This document shows, one piece after another, positions 1 to 7,765 of a DNA stretch of 62,913 nucleotides. Below the pieces are notes generated by a model, which worked only from the letters and a program-made list of their open reading frames with translations, was not told where the DNA came from and searched no databases. This DNA is from an uncultured Alphaproteobacteria bacterium. GTDB lineage: Bacteria; Pseudomonadota; Alphaproteobacteria; Rhodobacterales; Rhodobacteraceae. The position numbers and the translations under genes are program-made. The DNA lies in the NCBI GenBank assembly GCA_902533625.1, contig CACAMI010000010.1, forward strand, positions 1-62,913, written 5' to 3'. Position 1 is the first letter of the stretch; each line of letters opens with the position of its first letter.

Positions 1-900
1 TTATTATTTAGCATTAATTTTTACTTTTGGACGTCGTCAAATGAGTATTTGACTTTTTTGCTGTTGGCATTTCCGGCTGGTATGTTTTTTGGCTTAGTGT
101 CACCTCCAGCCAATGTTGAAACATTCAGGCTAGAGGAAGAAACTGGTAAAATATTATTTCCAATTTTTGAGGCATTTATGTCCCTAGGAATTTTAATGGG
201 AGCTCTGACAAGTGGCTTTCTTCTCGCGCAGAGTATCCAGCCTGAAGCAATTTTTTCTTCTGTTTCATTAATTGTTGGTCTCATATGTATTTTTTTAATC
301 ATCGTCACCAGTCTTAAGTTCACAATTATTCCTACCGTGCAAACCAAACTTAAATTTCCAGATAAGGCAGTGATTTTACCTGGCATTATTGCAGCATTGG
401 TCTACGCTACCTATGGAATAATTGTCGATTGGTCTGCTCATTGGCTTTCCACTGAATATAAAGTATCAGCTTTTATTGCTGGGATTATCATTTATTTTTT
501 TTCTGGGACAGAGCTTTTAGCTTTATTTTTAGGTTCCAAACTTTTGAGGAATTATGGTGAGAAGATGATAGCATTTTACGGAATGTTATTTGGTTGCTTT
601 ACGCTGTTAACATGCCTGATTTTTGGCAATGTATTCCTGATAGGATTAGCCTTTGGCATTTTTGGATTTTTTACAGCAAATTTTCATCCTATTCTTATGC
701 GCATTACTGGTCGGCTTGAGGTTGCAAATCAGGAAGATGCAATAAGTGATGTTAATCTTATGTCATTTTCTGGGTTCATAATAGGGCCACCGATAATAGG
801 TTTTATTGGAGAACACTATGGGCTTACGTGGTGCATGTTTGCATTGCCTATGCTTTGGATAATTTGTGCAGTTTTGATACGACCAAAGTTAACTAGATAA
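1..900 (+). CDS. MFS transporter, 3' part (5' end outside window)
   Basis: The frame is open from base 1, so the gene starts upstream of the window and only about the last 300 residues are present. The product is very hydrophobic, with roughly nine to ten membrane segments, a charged loop in the middle, and an arrangement typical of the second part of a major facilitator. A motif of the type DWSAHWL in the first segment after the central loop resembles the YbjJ-like MFS group; this is recognition from memory and not tested. It is an inner-membrane carrier with unknown substrate. The gene ends 10 bp before the first partial tRNA-Gln copy, so it is probably the cargo of another cassette to the left. 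Confidence 0.75.
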   Translation, partial: LLFSINFYFWTSSNEYLTFLLLAFPAGMFFGLVSPPANVETFRLEEETGKILFPIFEAFMSLGILMGALTSGFLLAQSIQPEAIFSSVSLIVGLICIFLIIVTSLKFTIIPTVQTKLKFPDKAVILPGIIAALVYATYGIIVDWSAHWLSTEYKVSAFIAGIIIYFFSGTELLALFLGSKLLRNYGEKMIAFYGMLFGCFTLLTCLIFGNVFLIGLAFGIFGFFTANFHPILMRITGRLEVANQEDAISDVNLMSFSGFIIGPPIIGFIGEHYGLTWCMFALPMLWIICAVLIRPKLTR

Positions 901-909
901 ATTTAGGAG

Positions 910-955
910 TGGCTGGGGTGGTAGGATTCGAACCTACGGTACACGATACCAAAAA
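910..955 (-). repeat. att copy 1: 3' part of tRNA-Gln
   Basis: About 46 bp identical to the 3' part of the complete tRNA-Gln gene at 23,022-23,096: the CCA end, acceptor 3' strand, T arm and 3' side of the anticodon arm, ending in the A-run that corresponds to the anticodon loop. It lacks the 5' half and cannot fold as a tRNA. This is the usual footprint of tyrosine-integrase insertion in a tRNA gene. Confidence 0.9.
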
Positions 956-1035
956 ACTATGACCTAGATAACTTTAGTAAACTCCTGTCGCCGGAGTTCT
1001 GCAAACAAGCTAATTCAGTAATATAAGTTGCAGGA

Positions 1036-1066
1036 GTTATCAGTAGAATCTAAAAATTTGTTGTCA
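1036..1066. repeat. putative integrase arm region of att copy 1
   Basis: Contains GTTATCAG (1036-1043) and TTGTCA (1061-1066), the same two motifs found at a similar distance (about 80-110 bp) from the other att copies. Here only one clear TTGTCA unit is present. The role as recombinase-binding arm is inferred. Confidence 0.45.
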
Positions 1067-1124
1067 AAAAGTTTATGCCTTCCCTGCTTTTAAGGAATAA
1101 TCAGTCTTTTTCTGATTTTTCTTT

Positions 1125-2267
1125 TTAAATGACAGCCTTTATTGCTTCCAGTCCTTTGTCGATATCTTGTATTGAGTTATATAGGTGTGGTGAAAAACGT
1201 ATGAAGTCTCGACGTAAAGAGGCAATTACGTTTGCTTTTTCAAGAGTCGAGGCAAAATCTGCACTATCCTTATTTGGGAAGCGTGCAGCCACTATCGCAG
1301 AACGGTTATTTGGATCTTTTGGTCCAAGAATTATTGCTCCTAAATCTTGCAAACCATCTAGCAGGTGCATGGAGATTTTTCGGTTATGCTCTGCGATTTT
1401 TTCAATGGAAATTTCTAATAGATAATTAGTTGAAACTGTAGCTCCAAATGCTGTCCCATATGCCATGGTTCCAAATTCATATCGCTTGGCACTGTCGACA
1501 TATTCCAATCTATCTGCCTGAAAATCCCACATATCACGATGTGAACGCCAACCAATAATTCCTGGGCTTAATTTTTGTAATTCTGGCGATAAGTACATCA
1601 TTCCAGTACCAAATGGCCCACAAAGCCACTTATAAGTTGATGTCGCTATGGCATCGACCCCACTAATGCGAATATCTATTGGAATTTGCCCAGCAGACTG
1701 AGTAGCATCTACGACGCATATTGCTCCATTTTTATGAGCAGCATCGGCAAACCTTTTTAAGTCAAATACTTGGCCTGTTCCCCATTCAACATGGGACAAA
1801 CAAACTACAGACGTATTTTCATCTATTAGGTGTTCAATTTCATCAGGATCAATAGATAAAGACTGATCTGCCTTGGCCCAGCGCATCTCAGATCCTGAGT
1901 GTTCGGCTACTCTCATCCACGGATATGTGGTACTGGGGTGACTAGTTTCAGTTGCAACGATATTACTCCCCTTTGGCGGCATTACCGCCCAGGCGAGAGA
2001 TGACATTAGTACTGTTTCACTTGATGCAGTAGCAATATCGCTGACACTAGTGTTGAAAAGTTTTGCAGTAGCATTATTTAGGTTGTCTAGGCACTTCACT
2101 TCATCTTTCTCGGTGAAGGCAACGGTACCCTTTTCGGCAAGGTCTTTCTGCCAATTAGAAATAGCGGTTGCTCCTTTACTGTGTGTCAGGCCAACCGATG
2201 CGGCGTCCATATAGATATATTTATCAGCAGGAGGAAAAACCTCTATGCTTCCGAGACGACTCTTCAT
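1125..2267 (-). CDS. Class V aminotransferase-fold PLP enzyme (isopenicillin-N-epimerase/cysteine desulfurase-like)
   Basis: 380 residues, the usual length for the aminotransferase class V (SufS/CsdA/epimerase) fold. Visible PLP features are the Asp in VDATQSAG (about D187), which should hold the pyridine nitrogen, and the Schiff-base lysine in STYKW (K213), followed by the glycine-rich GPFGTG. There is no obvious loop with an active-site cysteine as in true cysteine desulfurases, so a transaminase, epimerase or kynureninase-like lyase is more likely. Substrate unknown; cytoplasmic. It shares cassette D and its strand with the sulfatase upstream (66 bp gap), so the two may be co-transcribed. 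Confidence 0.8.
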   Translation of the reverse strand: MKSRLGSIEVFPPADKYIYMDAASVGLTHSKGATAISNWQKDLAEKGTVAFTEKDEVKCLDNLNNATAKLFNTSVSDIATASSETVLMSSLAWAVMPPKGSNIVATETSHPSTTYPWMRVAEHSGSEMRWAKADQSLSIDPDEIEHLIDENTSVVCLSHVEWGTGQVFDLKRFADAAHKNGAICVVDATQSAGQIPIDIRISGVDAIATSTYKWLCGPFGTGMMYLSPELQKLSPGIIGWRSHRDMWDFQADRLEYVDSAKRYEFGTMAYGTAFGATVSTNYLLEISIEKIAEHNRKISMHLLDGLQDLGAIILGPKDPNNRSAIVAARFPNKDSADFASTLEKANVIASLRRDFIRFSPHLYNSIQDIDKGLEAIKAVI

Positions 2268-2320
2268 ATCACAATATTTGCTATTATTAAGCTGATAGTG
2301 TCAACGATATTATTAAAATT

Positions 2321-2340
2321 AAAAAAATATACTCTAGCTA
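2321..2340 (-). repeat. 20-bp direct repeat at the 3' end of the sulfatase gene (copy 1)
   Basis: A 20-bp sequence (A-run followed by TATACTCTAGCTA) that includes the sulfatase stop codon. The same 20 bp occurs exactly at 3944-3963, just before att copy 2. The two copies bracket the sulfatase gene. Confidence 0.8.
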
Positions 2341-3761
2341 GTCTCCACGGGAGTATAGTCAAAATTTTCATGTGCTAAAATAGCTTTTCGTCCACCAAGG
2401 TGCTGTATCATCGCTTCCTGATCCTGAAAGGCATTCTTATTAATTTTTTTTGGGTCTGCAATTTTAAGTATTTCGGACTTGAGCTCAGATATCTTTTCTG
2501 CATAACTTTTGTCACCAGCTAAATCTTCAATTTCATTTGGGTCTACTGCAAGATTAAATAGTTGGGATTGAAATCCAGGGTACAAAATAAGTTTCCAGTT
2601 TTCCTTTCTTAACATAAACATTCCTGTTTGAGCACCATAGTCATGAAACTCAGATAAGATTACTCTTTTCATATCAGGTTTGAGGGCTGTGCTAATGAGA
2701 GACTTTGCATGCTTTGGAGTTGGGTATTTAGTCTTTGCTTTCGCTATATCAAGCATCGTCGGATATATATCTATCAGTGACACGGGCGCTTTTTCAACTT
2801 TGGATTTAATGTCTGGCCCTGCAATTATAAGTGGTACTGCGGAAGCTTCTTCGTACATAACCATTTTGGTCCAAAACCCCCGATCTCCAAGGCATTCACC
2901 GTGGTCACTTGAAAATATAACAGTGGTAGATTTTTCCAGACCAGTCTCCTGAAGAGTCCGCATAATTTGTCCTACTATATCATCAACAAAACTACATAGG
3001 CCATAATAAGATGCGACAGCAATTTGCCTGGTTTCTTTCGTAAAAAAATTATCATAATCACATGACTTTCTTAGGTTTTTGAGAACCGGATGATCATTTT
3101 TCTCAGGCTTTAATGGACTTATTGGACTTGGAAGTTCTGAATTTTCATACAGATCATAGAATTTTGAAGGACAAGTTAAGGGGTAGTGAGGACGAAGAAA
3201 TGACACAAATCCAGCCCAACCTTTAGGATCGGGATTTTCTGAACGAGCTTTCAGCCATTCGAGAGTTAATTCGCAAACATTTCTATCATATTGGGTATAA
3301 GGATCTTCCCCAGGTCCTATATGTTTGGCAAAACCCGACGCATCGAATAAATCCGTTCTCTCGCGTAAAAGCCCGTGGATCCAACCTTTTCCATCTTTAA
3401 CATGTAAAGGCTTAATCTCCTCCGTAAATCCATTATCGTCTTTATCACTTCTAAAATGAAGTTTACCAATTGAAGTGGTCCTATGTCCTGAGGCTCGAAG
3501 CGTATGGTGCCAACTGTCTATCTCGCCACAATATGGTATCGCGTTAGCCCAGCAGCGATGCTCATGCACATATTTTCCTGTTGCGATCGAAGCCCTGGCA
3601 GGTACGCAGATAGGAGAAGGTGTATAAGCATTATCAAACCTAATACCTTCTTTAGCTAATTTATCAATGTGTGGGGTTTTCACATATTTATTGCCGTAAC
3701 ATCCTAAAGTATCTCGACGTAATTCATCAGTCATAATTACTAGAATGTTTGATGCCTTCAT
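2334..3761 (-). CDS. Sulfatase (alkaline-phosphatase superfamily)
   Basis: 475 residues. The N-terminal metal-binding segment (MTDELRRDTLGCYG) and the sulfatase signature C-x-P-x-R (C52, P54, R56) are present; in this family the cysteine is oxidised to formylglycine by a maturase. A second metal site is visible as SSDHGE. No signal peptide is seen, so the enzyme is probably cytoplasmic and acts on imported small sulfate esters (choline-sulfatase or phosphonate-monoester-hydrolase type) rather than on polysaccharides. No formylglycine-generating enzyme is present in the window. An AGG-containing ribosome site precedes ATG 3761. Cargo of cassette D. Confidence 0.88.
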   Translation of the reverse strand: MKASNILVIMTDELRRDTLGCYGNKYVKTPHIDKLAKEGIRFDNAYTPSPICVPARASIATGKYVHEHRCWANAIPYCGEIDSWHHTLRASGHRTTSIGKLHFRSDKDDNGFTEEIKPLHVKDGKGWIHGLLRERTDLFDASGFAKHIGPGEDPYTQYDRNVCELTLEWLKARSENPDPKGWAGFVSFLRPHYPLTCPSKFYDLYENSELPSPISPLKPEKNDHPVLKNLRKSCDYDNFFTKETRQIAVASYYGLCSFVDDIVGQIMRTLQETGLEKSTTVIFSSDHGECLGDRGFWTKMVMYEEASAVPLIIAGPDIKSKVEKAPVSLIDIYPTMLDIAKAKTKYPTPKHAKSLISTALKPDMKRVILSEFHDYGAQTGMFMLRKENWKLILYPGFQSQLFNLAVDPNEIEDLAGDKSYAEKISELKSEILKIADPKKINKNAFQDQEAMIQHLGGRKAILAHENFDYTPVETS

Positions 3762-3862
3762 GTTGTACCTAGTGCTATCCTAATCGTTTTCTAAAAATGC
3801 TTCAGTAGGTTAACACGCTCTCGGGACAAGTAGAAACGAAATCTCCTGATCACAGGTAAATG

Positions 3863-3880
3863 TTGTCAAAGTATTGTCAA
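3863..3880. repeat. putative integrase arm, left side of att copy 2
   Basis: Two TTGTCAAA units at 3863 and 3874, exactly 11 bp apart, about 100 bp left of att copy 2. With the arm at 1061 they could form the two ends of cassette D. Function inferred from spacing and recurrence. Confidence 0.5.
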
Positions 3881-3943
3881 AAACGGATTTTGCTTCAAAC
3901 TATAGACTTTGATCGGGCAGGGAGCTAATCAGCAATATCCAAT

Positions 3944-3963
3944 AAAAAAATATACTCTAGCTA
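3944..3963 (-). repeat. 20-bp direct repeat (copy 2), beside att copy 2
   Basis: Identical to 2321-2340 at the sulfatase 3' end. Its position 10 bp from the att core suggests that the sulfatase 3' end and the att site were once adjacent, or that the intervening DNA arose by duplication. Confidence 0.8.
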
Positions 3964-3973
3964 TTTTGAGGAG

Positions 3974-4019
3974 TGGCTGGGGTGGTAGGATTCGAACCTA
4001 CGGTACACGATACCAAAAA
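3974..4019 (-). repeat. att copy 2: 3' part of tRNA-Gln
   Basis: 46 bp identical to the tRNA-Gln 3' part, from CCA to the anticodon-loop A-run. The preceding bases (CTATTTTGAGGAG) are shared with att copy 3. The following bases resemble a decayed continuation of the tRNA (TTGGTGC for CCGATGC). Confidence 0.92.
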
Positions 4020-4040
4020 TTGGTGCTATCTAATTCATAG

Positions 4041-4145
4041 GTTATCAGGAGTTACATAAATCAACAAAATAAGATTTCATGCTATTCAGGTAATTCTTGA
4101 GTTAACTCCATTTTGAGACAAATGTATTGTCACCGTATTGTCACG
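4041..4145. repeat. putative integrase arm region, right side of att copy 2
   Basis: GTTATCAG at 4041-4048 and two 11-bp units GTATTGTCAC(C/G) at 4124-4134 and 4135-4145, directly adjacent. The roughly 130 bp from the core through these units is closely similar to the sequence after att copy 4 (7442-7568), although the cassettes carry unrelated genes. That is what recombinase arm DNA would show. Confidence 0.6.
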
Positions 4146-4168
4146 AATATTTTTCTATGATGATTTAT

Positions 4169-5146
4169 TTAAACTCGTATCAAAGGTTGATGGGCACAAC
4201 GAAACGAGCCGCCCACCCAATATACAGATTCATAGGGTAAGCGAGTGACTTCAAACTTACGAGCCTTTAATTGTTTTTCGAGAGGGTCATGGATTTCACC
4301 CGAAGGAATGACAACACAATGGTCATTAAGAGTTAAGTTATTACATCCCATATGCGCCTTGGTAACTTCAAATGGTATATCAATAATATCCCAATTCTTT
4401 AAATATGTTGGCAAACCATCTGGAAATGCTTCTAAACATGCTATTGCCACACCTTCACGTGGTGTGAGTAATACACAGTCAAGATGAGAAAATCTGTTAT
4501 CAATGTTAACTTGCTCTACATGGTAATCATCGCCAAGCATATGCTGCAACCAATTTACACCCTCAAGATTAGAGCAATTTCCAGAGTGTCCAACTAAGAT
4601 TTTTTTACCAAGATGTAAAATGTCTCCACCTTCAAGATAGCCCCATCCAGGTTTTCCATGATTATCTTCTTCTGGGCCAGGGTCTGGTTGCGAGTAGTAT
4701 CGAGCACCTCTCTGCATGGTTTGGGCTAAAATAGATCGGATTGGATATCTCTGTCTGCGATGAAAAAGTGACCGGGGTGCTAATTCTATAACGTGATTGT
4801 CTATAGTCACAAATGGATCACGCATCCAAGCTGTCATATCTCCGTGGTTCTCTCCACGTGGAAATTTCATTGTCCATTCATTGTGTGGTTCTGGGATATG
4901 TACTACAATACCACTGGATCTCAGAAATTCAATTGCTCCTTTTATTTGTGATCGGAATCTTTCAAACCTGTCGGGATCAACCTCTTTGAGGCTTTTGCCT
5001 TGGTTCTCTTTCCATAGAGTTCGAAACTCTCCCCACGGTCTACAATCTGCATCAAGCAACCACTTTGCAAATACAAGGTCATTTGGTGCACCATAAATAC
5101 ATTCCCTGAGTTCGCCCCATTCTGAAGAAACAAAGACTTTATCCAT
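4169..5146 (-). CDS. Amidinotransferase-family protein (glycine/inosamine amidinotransferase-like)
   Basis: 325 residues, guanidino-group-modifying enzyme fold. The three catalytic positions are visible: the Asp of EGGD (172-175), His in HLD (H221), and the nucleophilic Cys near the C-terminus in GGSFRCAHQP (C317). The family moves the amidino group of arginine to an amine acceptor (glycine, inosamine, lysine) or hydrolyses methylated arginines. The HLD spacing and the C-terminal SFRC fit amidinotransferases better than arginine deiminase. Acceptor unknown. Cytoplasmic. Single functional enzyme of cassette C. Confidence 0.82.
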   Translation of the reverse strand: MDKVFVSSEWGELRECIYGAPNDLVFAKWLLDADCRPWGEFRTLWKENQGKSLKEVDPDRFERFRSQIKGAIEFLRSSGIVVHIPEPHNEWTMKFPRGENHGDMTAWMRDPFVTIDNHVIELAPRSLFHRRQRYPIRSILAQTMQRGARYYSQPDPGPEEDNHGKPGWGYLEGGDILHLGKKILVGHSGNCSNLEGVNWLQHMLGDDYHVEQVNIDNRFSHLDCVLLTPREGVAIACLEAFPDGLPTYLKNWDIIDIPFEVTKAHMGCNNLTLNDHCVVIPSGEIHDPLEKQLKARKFEVTRLPYESVYWVGGSFRCAHQPLIRV

Positions 5147-5305
5147 TTATAATACAGTACATTTTTATTATTATACGGACGCTAGTTTATTGGGTATTGA
5201 AAGTAAACGATAATAATTTGATTTAAAGGTGCCATTTTTTTAAGAATGCTTGTCAAAAAAAGGTAAATAAAAAGGAATAAAATCAGCTTTCAATTTAAGC
5301 TACTA

Positions 5306-5680
5306 TCATTTTTTGGAGCAAAATATTTGTGTTTGTCGGGTTACCCAGTCTTCAAAAAATTTTTCAGCGGCAACTGACAAAAAATATTGATGAATTCGCC
5401 TGTCATTTGAATTTATTTTCTTTTTGAAAATTCCTAATGTTTCTCCCGTTTTTAAGACTTTTTGTATTGTTGAGCGACTGCAAATATTAGAATTTACATT
5501 TTGACAAATCTCCTCAAAGGACAAGCCATTTTCTTTGGAACCAATCAATGCGGATAAAAGAAAATTTGATTTGCTTTGGTATACAAACCTAACAGTGACG
5601 CTATCGGTAGAAAAATCTATCATATCAGAGGTAAAAAGTTCTAATTTTTTGCTATACTGTTTCAATTTGCAAATTCTCAA
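5306..5680 (-). CDS. Small winged-helix (MarR-like) DNA-binding protein
   Basis: 124 residues if the TTG at 5680 is the start; no ATG is near the expected N-terminus, and the next in-frame Met is residue 20. A helix-turn-helix-like stretch (LSFEEICQNV ... SRSTIQKVLKTGETLGIFKKK) is followed by a DRR-containing wing (NSNDRRIHQYFLS), as in MarR-type regulators. It may control the neighbouring amidinotransferase or the cassette. Assignment rests on pattern only; an unrelated winged-helix family is possible. Confidence 0.5.
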   Translation of the reverse strand: MRICKLKQYSKKLELFTSDMIDFSTDSVTVRFVYQSKSNFLLSALIGSKENGLSFEEICQNVNSNICSRSTIQKVLKTGETLGIFKKKINSNDRRIHQYFLSVAAEKFFEDWVTRQTQIFCSKK

Positions 5681-5826
5681 TAAAGTTTAATCATCTTAGT
5701 ATAGTACAGATTTTCATATAATTACTATTAAATATAAATAGTATAAAATAATAATAATTAATCTAAAGTTCTATGCTTAGTGGTTGTAAAATCTTAATAT
5801 ACTTTTAATCAGGTTTTGCTTGAATA

Positions 5827-6057
5827 ATGACTTATTTAAATGCTGTAGATGAAAGATATGCTGGTAGTTTTGACAAACCTATCGGTTATTATGATGCGTC
5901 AAACCTTTTAAATGAAGTTTTTGTAACTGCGGAAAATGATTTGGCCTATGAAGCCTGGTTGATATCTAAAAAAAGAAAAAATGTATTGTCACCGGTATTA
6001 TCACGGACGCAAAAAGTTAACTTTTTAATAAAACTGTGTGGAAAAGGTCAACTTTAG
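5827..6057 (+). pseudogene. Truncated ORF running into the cassette end
   Basis: A 76-residue frame whose first ~50 residues look coding (SFDKPIGYYDASNLLNEVFV...NDLAYEAWL). It then reads through the arm repeats at 5986-6003 and stops in the cassette edge, so the original C-terminus has been lost. The stretch EVFVTAENDLAYEAWL weakly resembles the N-terminus of the amidinotransferase in the same cassette (ECIYGAPNDLVFAKWL), so it may be the remnant of a second family member. Very uncertain; it could be a small intact gene. Confidence 0.35.
5986..6003. repeat. putative integrase arm, left side of att copy 3
   Basis: TTGTCA at 5986-5991 and the variant TTATCA at 5998-6003, about 100 bp left of att copy 3. 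With the repeats at 4124-4145, cassette C has arm-like DNA at both ends. Confidence 0.45.
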
Positions 6058-6098
6058 ACAACGCACATAAATAAAGACTTATCAACTATTTTGAGGAG

Positions 6099-6143
6099 TG
6101 GCTGGGGTGGTAGGATTCGAACCTACGGTACACGATACCAAAA
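6099..6143 (-). repeat. att copy 3: 3' part of tRNA-Gln
   Basis: About 45 bp identical to the tRNA-Gln 3' part, ending one A earlier than the other copies. Preceded by the same TATTTTGAGGAG as copy 2. Confidence 0.92.
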
Positions 6144-6155
6144 CCCTTGGATATT

Positions 6156-6267
6156 GTTATCAGGTTTTATCAGGATTCTCCTAGGCCTTTAAAATAGTCC
6201 TTATCCTTCTTATACTTCTTATGCGTTATCAGGAAAATCACGAAAACTGTTGTCAAAAGTATTGTTA
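6156..6267. repeat. putative integrase arm region, right side of att copy 3
   Basis: GTTATCAGG at 6156-6164, a second GTTATCAGG at 6225-6233, then TTGTCA (6250-6255) and TTGTTA (6262-6267). Same motif order as at att copies 1, 2 and 4, but the surrounding sequence has diverged, which points to a distinct element lineage. Confidence 0.5.
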
Positions 6268-6356
6268 AAAAATCTAACATTACACATATTTTGATTTCCT
6301 TTTCTAATATTATAATCTAACACTCAGCTACCTATTGTAATTATTAAGGAGTAAAT

Positions 6357-7298
6357 ATGCTTGCGATTGGTTTAATGAAGCACGGCGGACCTGAAGTACT
6401 AGAACTCATTGAAGTACCCGAGGTAAAAGCTAAAGCCGATGAAATACTTGTGCAGGTGTTTTGTGCAGCTATAAATCCAACAGATATTTTAGCTCGTAAT
6501 GGAGGTATAGCAGAAAGACAGAAACTTTATGATCCTCCGTATGTTCCAGGAATGGATATTTCTGGGAAAGTAGTAGAGATTGGAGAAAACGTCAAAACTC
6601 ATCTCAAAGAAGGCGACTCGGTTATGGCTATGGTCATACCAAATGGTCAACACGGGGCATACCGAGAACAAATTGCTCTCAAATCAGGAGCAGTGGTTCC
6701 AATTCCTGAAGGGGTCAGTTTTGAAGAAGCATGTACATTACCAATGAATGGATTAACGGCGAAGCTTTCCCTAGAACTCTTGAATTTAAACTCTGGCAAT
6801 AAGTTAGCAGTTACTGGCTCTGCAGGAGCCTACGGAGGTTACATGATTCAAATTGCAAAAACTTTAGGTTTATATGTAATAGCAGACACGTCAGAAAAAG
6901 ATCAAAATTTAATTAAATCACTTGGTGCAGATCTAATACTTCCAAGGGGAGAAGAATTTATTAAACATATATTGAAACGGTTTCCCGAAGGCGTAGATGG
7001 CTTAGCAGACGGTGCTTTATTAAATGAAAAAGCAGTTGCTGCAGTCAAAAACGGTGGCTCCTTTACCGCAGTACGAGGTTATCAGGGTACAGGTGAGCGT
7101 GATATAAATTTCACGCAAACATGGGTTAGAACTCAAGATTGCATGTACGAAAAATTGGATGATTTAAGAAAGATTGTCAACGCAAACAAAGTTTCATTGA
7201 GGTTAGCCGATACATTTAGTCCATCTCAAGTGTCGGAAGCACATAAACGATTGGAAGGTGGTGGGGTCAGAGGCCGACTTGTAATAAAATTTCATTGA
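6357..7298 (+). CDS. Zinc-independent quinone oxidoreductase-like MDR dehydrogenase
   Basis: 313 residues, medium-chain dehydrogenase/reductase fold. The GroES-like N-terminal half has the usual NPTD and YVPGMDISGKVVEIG motifs. The Rossmann half starts with GSAGAYGG (154-161), the AxxGxxG-type nucleotide motif, and continues to ADTSEKDQNLIKSLGAD, typical of NADPH-dependent quinone or enoyl reductases. No structural zinc cysteines are seen. A strong AAGGAG lies 5 bases before ATG 6357. It is the only gene of cassette B, so it works with chromosomal partners or alone. Substrate unknown. Confidence 0.85.
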   Translation: MLAIGLMKHGGPEVLELIEVPEVKAKADEILVQVFCAAINPTDILARNGGIAERQKLYDPPYVPGMDISGKVVEIGENVKTHLKEGDSVMAMVIPNGQHGAYREQIALKSGAVVPIPEGVSFEEACTLPMNGLTAKLSLELLNLNSGNKLAVTGSAGAYGGYMIQIAKTLGLYVIADTSEKDQNLIKSLGADLILPRGEEFIKHILKRFPEGVDGLADGALLNEKAVAAVKNGGSFTAVRGYQGTGERDINFTQTWVRTQDCMYEKLDDLRKIVNANKVSLRLADTFSPSQVSEAHKRLEGGGVRGRLVIKFH

Positions 7299-7396
7299 TT
7301 TAAACAAGAACTCGAGCATTATTCAAAAACTTTTCATAGTGATAGTAAATTGAAGAATATTTTAAAGAAACAGCAAAGTTATCTTCTTTTAGGAGA

Positions 7397-7442
7397 TGGC
7401 TGGGGTGGTAGGATTCGAACCTACGGTACACGATACCAAAAA
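7397..7442 (-). repeat. att copy 4: 3' part of tRNA-Gln
   Basis: 46 bp identical to the tRNA-Gln 3' part. The left flank (TTTTAGGAGA) differs from copies 2 and 3. The right flank up to 7568 is close to that of copy 2. Confidence 0.92.
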
Positions 7443-7463
7443 TCGGTGCTATCTAATTCATAG

Positions 7464-7568
7464 GTAATCAGCAGTTACATAAATCAACAAAATAAGGTCT
7501 CATGTTATTCATGCTATTCTTTGGTTAACTCCAGTTAGAAGCAAATGTATTGTCACCGTATTGTCATA
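7464..7568. repeat. putative integrase arm region, right side of att copy 4
   Basis: GTAATCAG (7464-7471) and two adjacent 11-bp units GTATTGTCAC C (7547-7557) and GTATTGTCATA (7558-7568). Nearly the same as 4041-4145. No gene is seen in 7298-7766 apart from this att region and the lacI leader. Confidence 0.6.
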
Positions 7569-7765
7569 GGGACTAAAAATCAATCACCTAATATTCTCAG
7601 GCCATTTTCCGTAGTATCGGTATGCGTTCTAAAAAGGTTCAATACATATTTTGTATTACTAAAAAGTTTCGCTAAGAGGTTGACCTTTTCTTAATTTATT
7701 GCATAAAGCGGAGTTACCGAATTTCTTTTATGAACAGAAAAGTATTTTTTTTGAAAAAAGTATCT

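Larger units (their letters stand above)
910..3973. mobile_element. tRNA-Gln cassette D (aminotransferase + sulfatase)
   Basis: A 3.06-kb segment between att copies 1 and 2, both in the orientation of the tRNA gene. It contains two minus-strand genes and arm-like repeats at both ends (1036-1066 and 3863-3880). No integrase or excisionase gene is seen. Inferred to be a non-autonomous integrated cassette. Confidence 0.65.
3974..6098. mobile_element. tRNA-Gln cassette C (amidinotransferase + regulator)
   Basis: A 2.1-kb segment between att copies 2 and 3 with an amidinotransferase gene, a small DNA-binding protein and a truncated ORF, plus arm-like repeats at both ends. No recombinase gene. Confidence 0.65.
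6099..7396. mobile_element. tRNA-Gln cassette B (single oxidoreductase gene)
   Basis: A 1.3-kb segment between att copies 3 and 4 carrying one gene. Arm-like repeats are seen on the left side only; nothing similar is visible in 7298-7396. The smallest cassette in the array. Confidence 0.6.

Noticed and set aside
2334-3761. Exported polysaccharide sulfatase
   Set aside because: No signal peptide and no TonB/SusC-like or glycoside hydrolase genes nearby.
910-7442. Partial tRNA-Gln copies as functional tRNA genes
   Set aside because: They lack the D arm, the 5' acceptor strand and most of the anticodon arm, so no cloverleaf can form.
910-7442. att repeats as a CRISPR array
   Set aside because: Intervals are 1.3-15.6 kb and filled with genes; the repeat is tRNA sequence.
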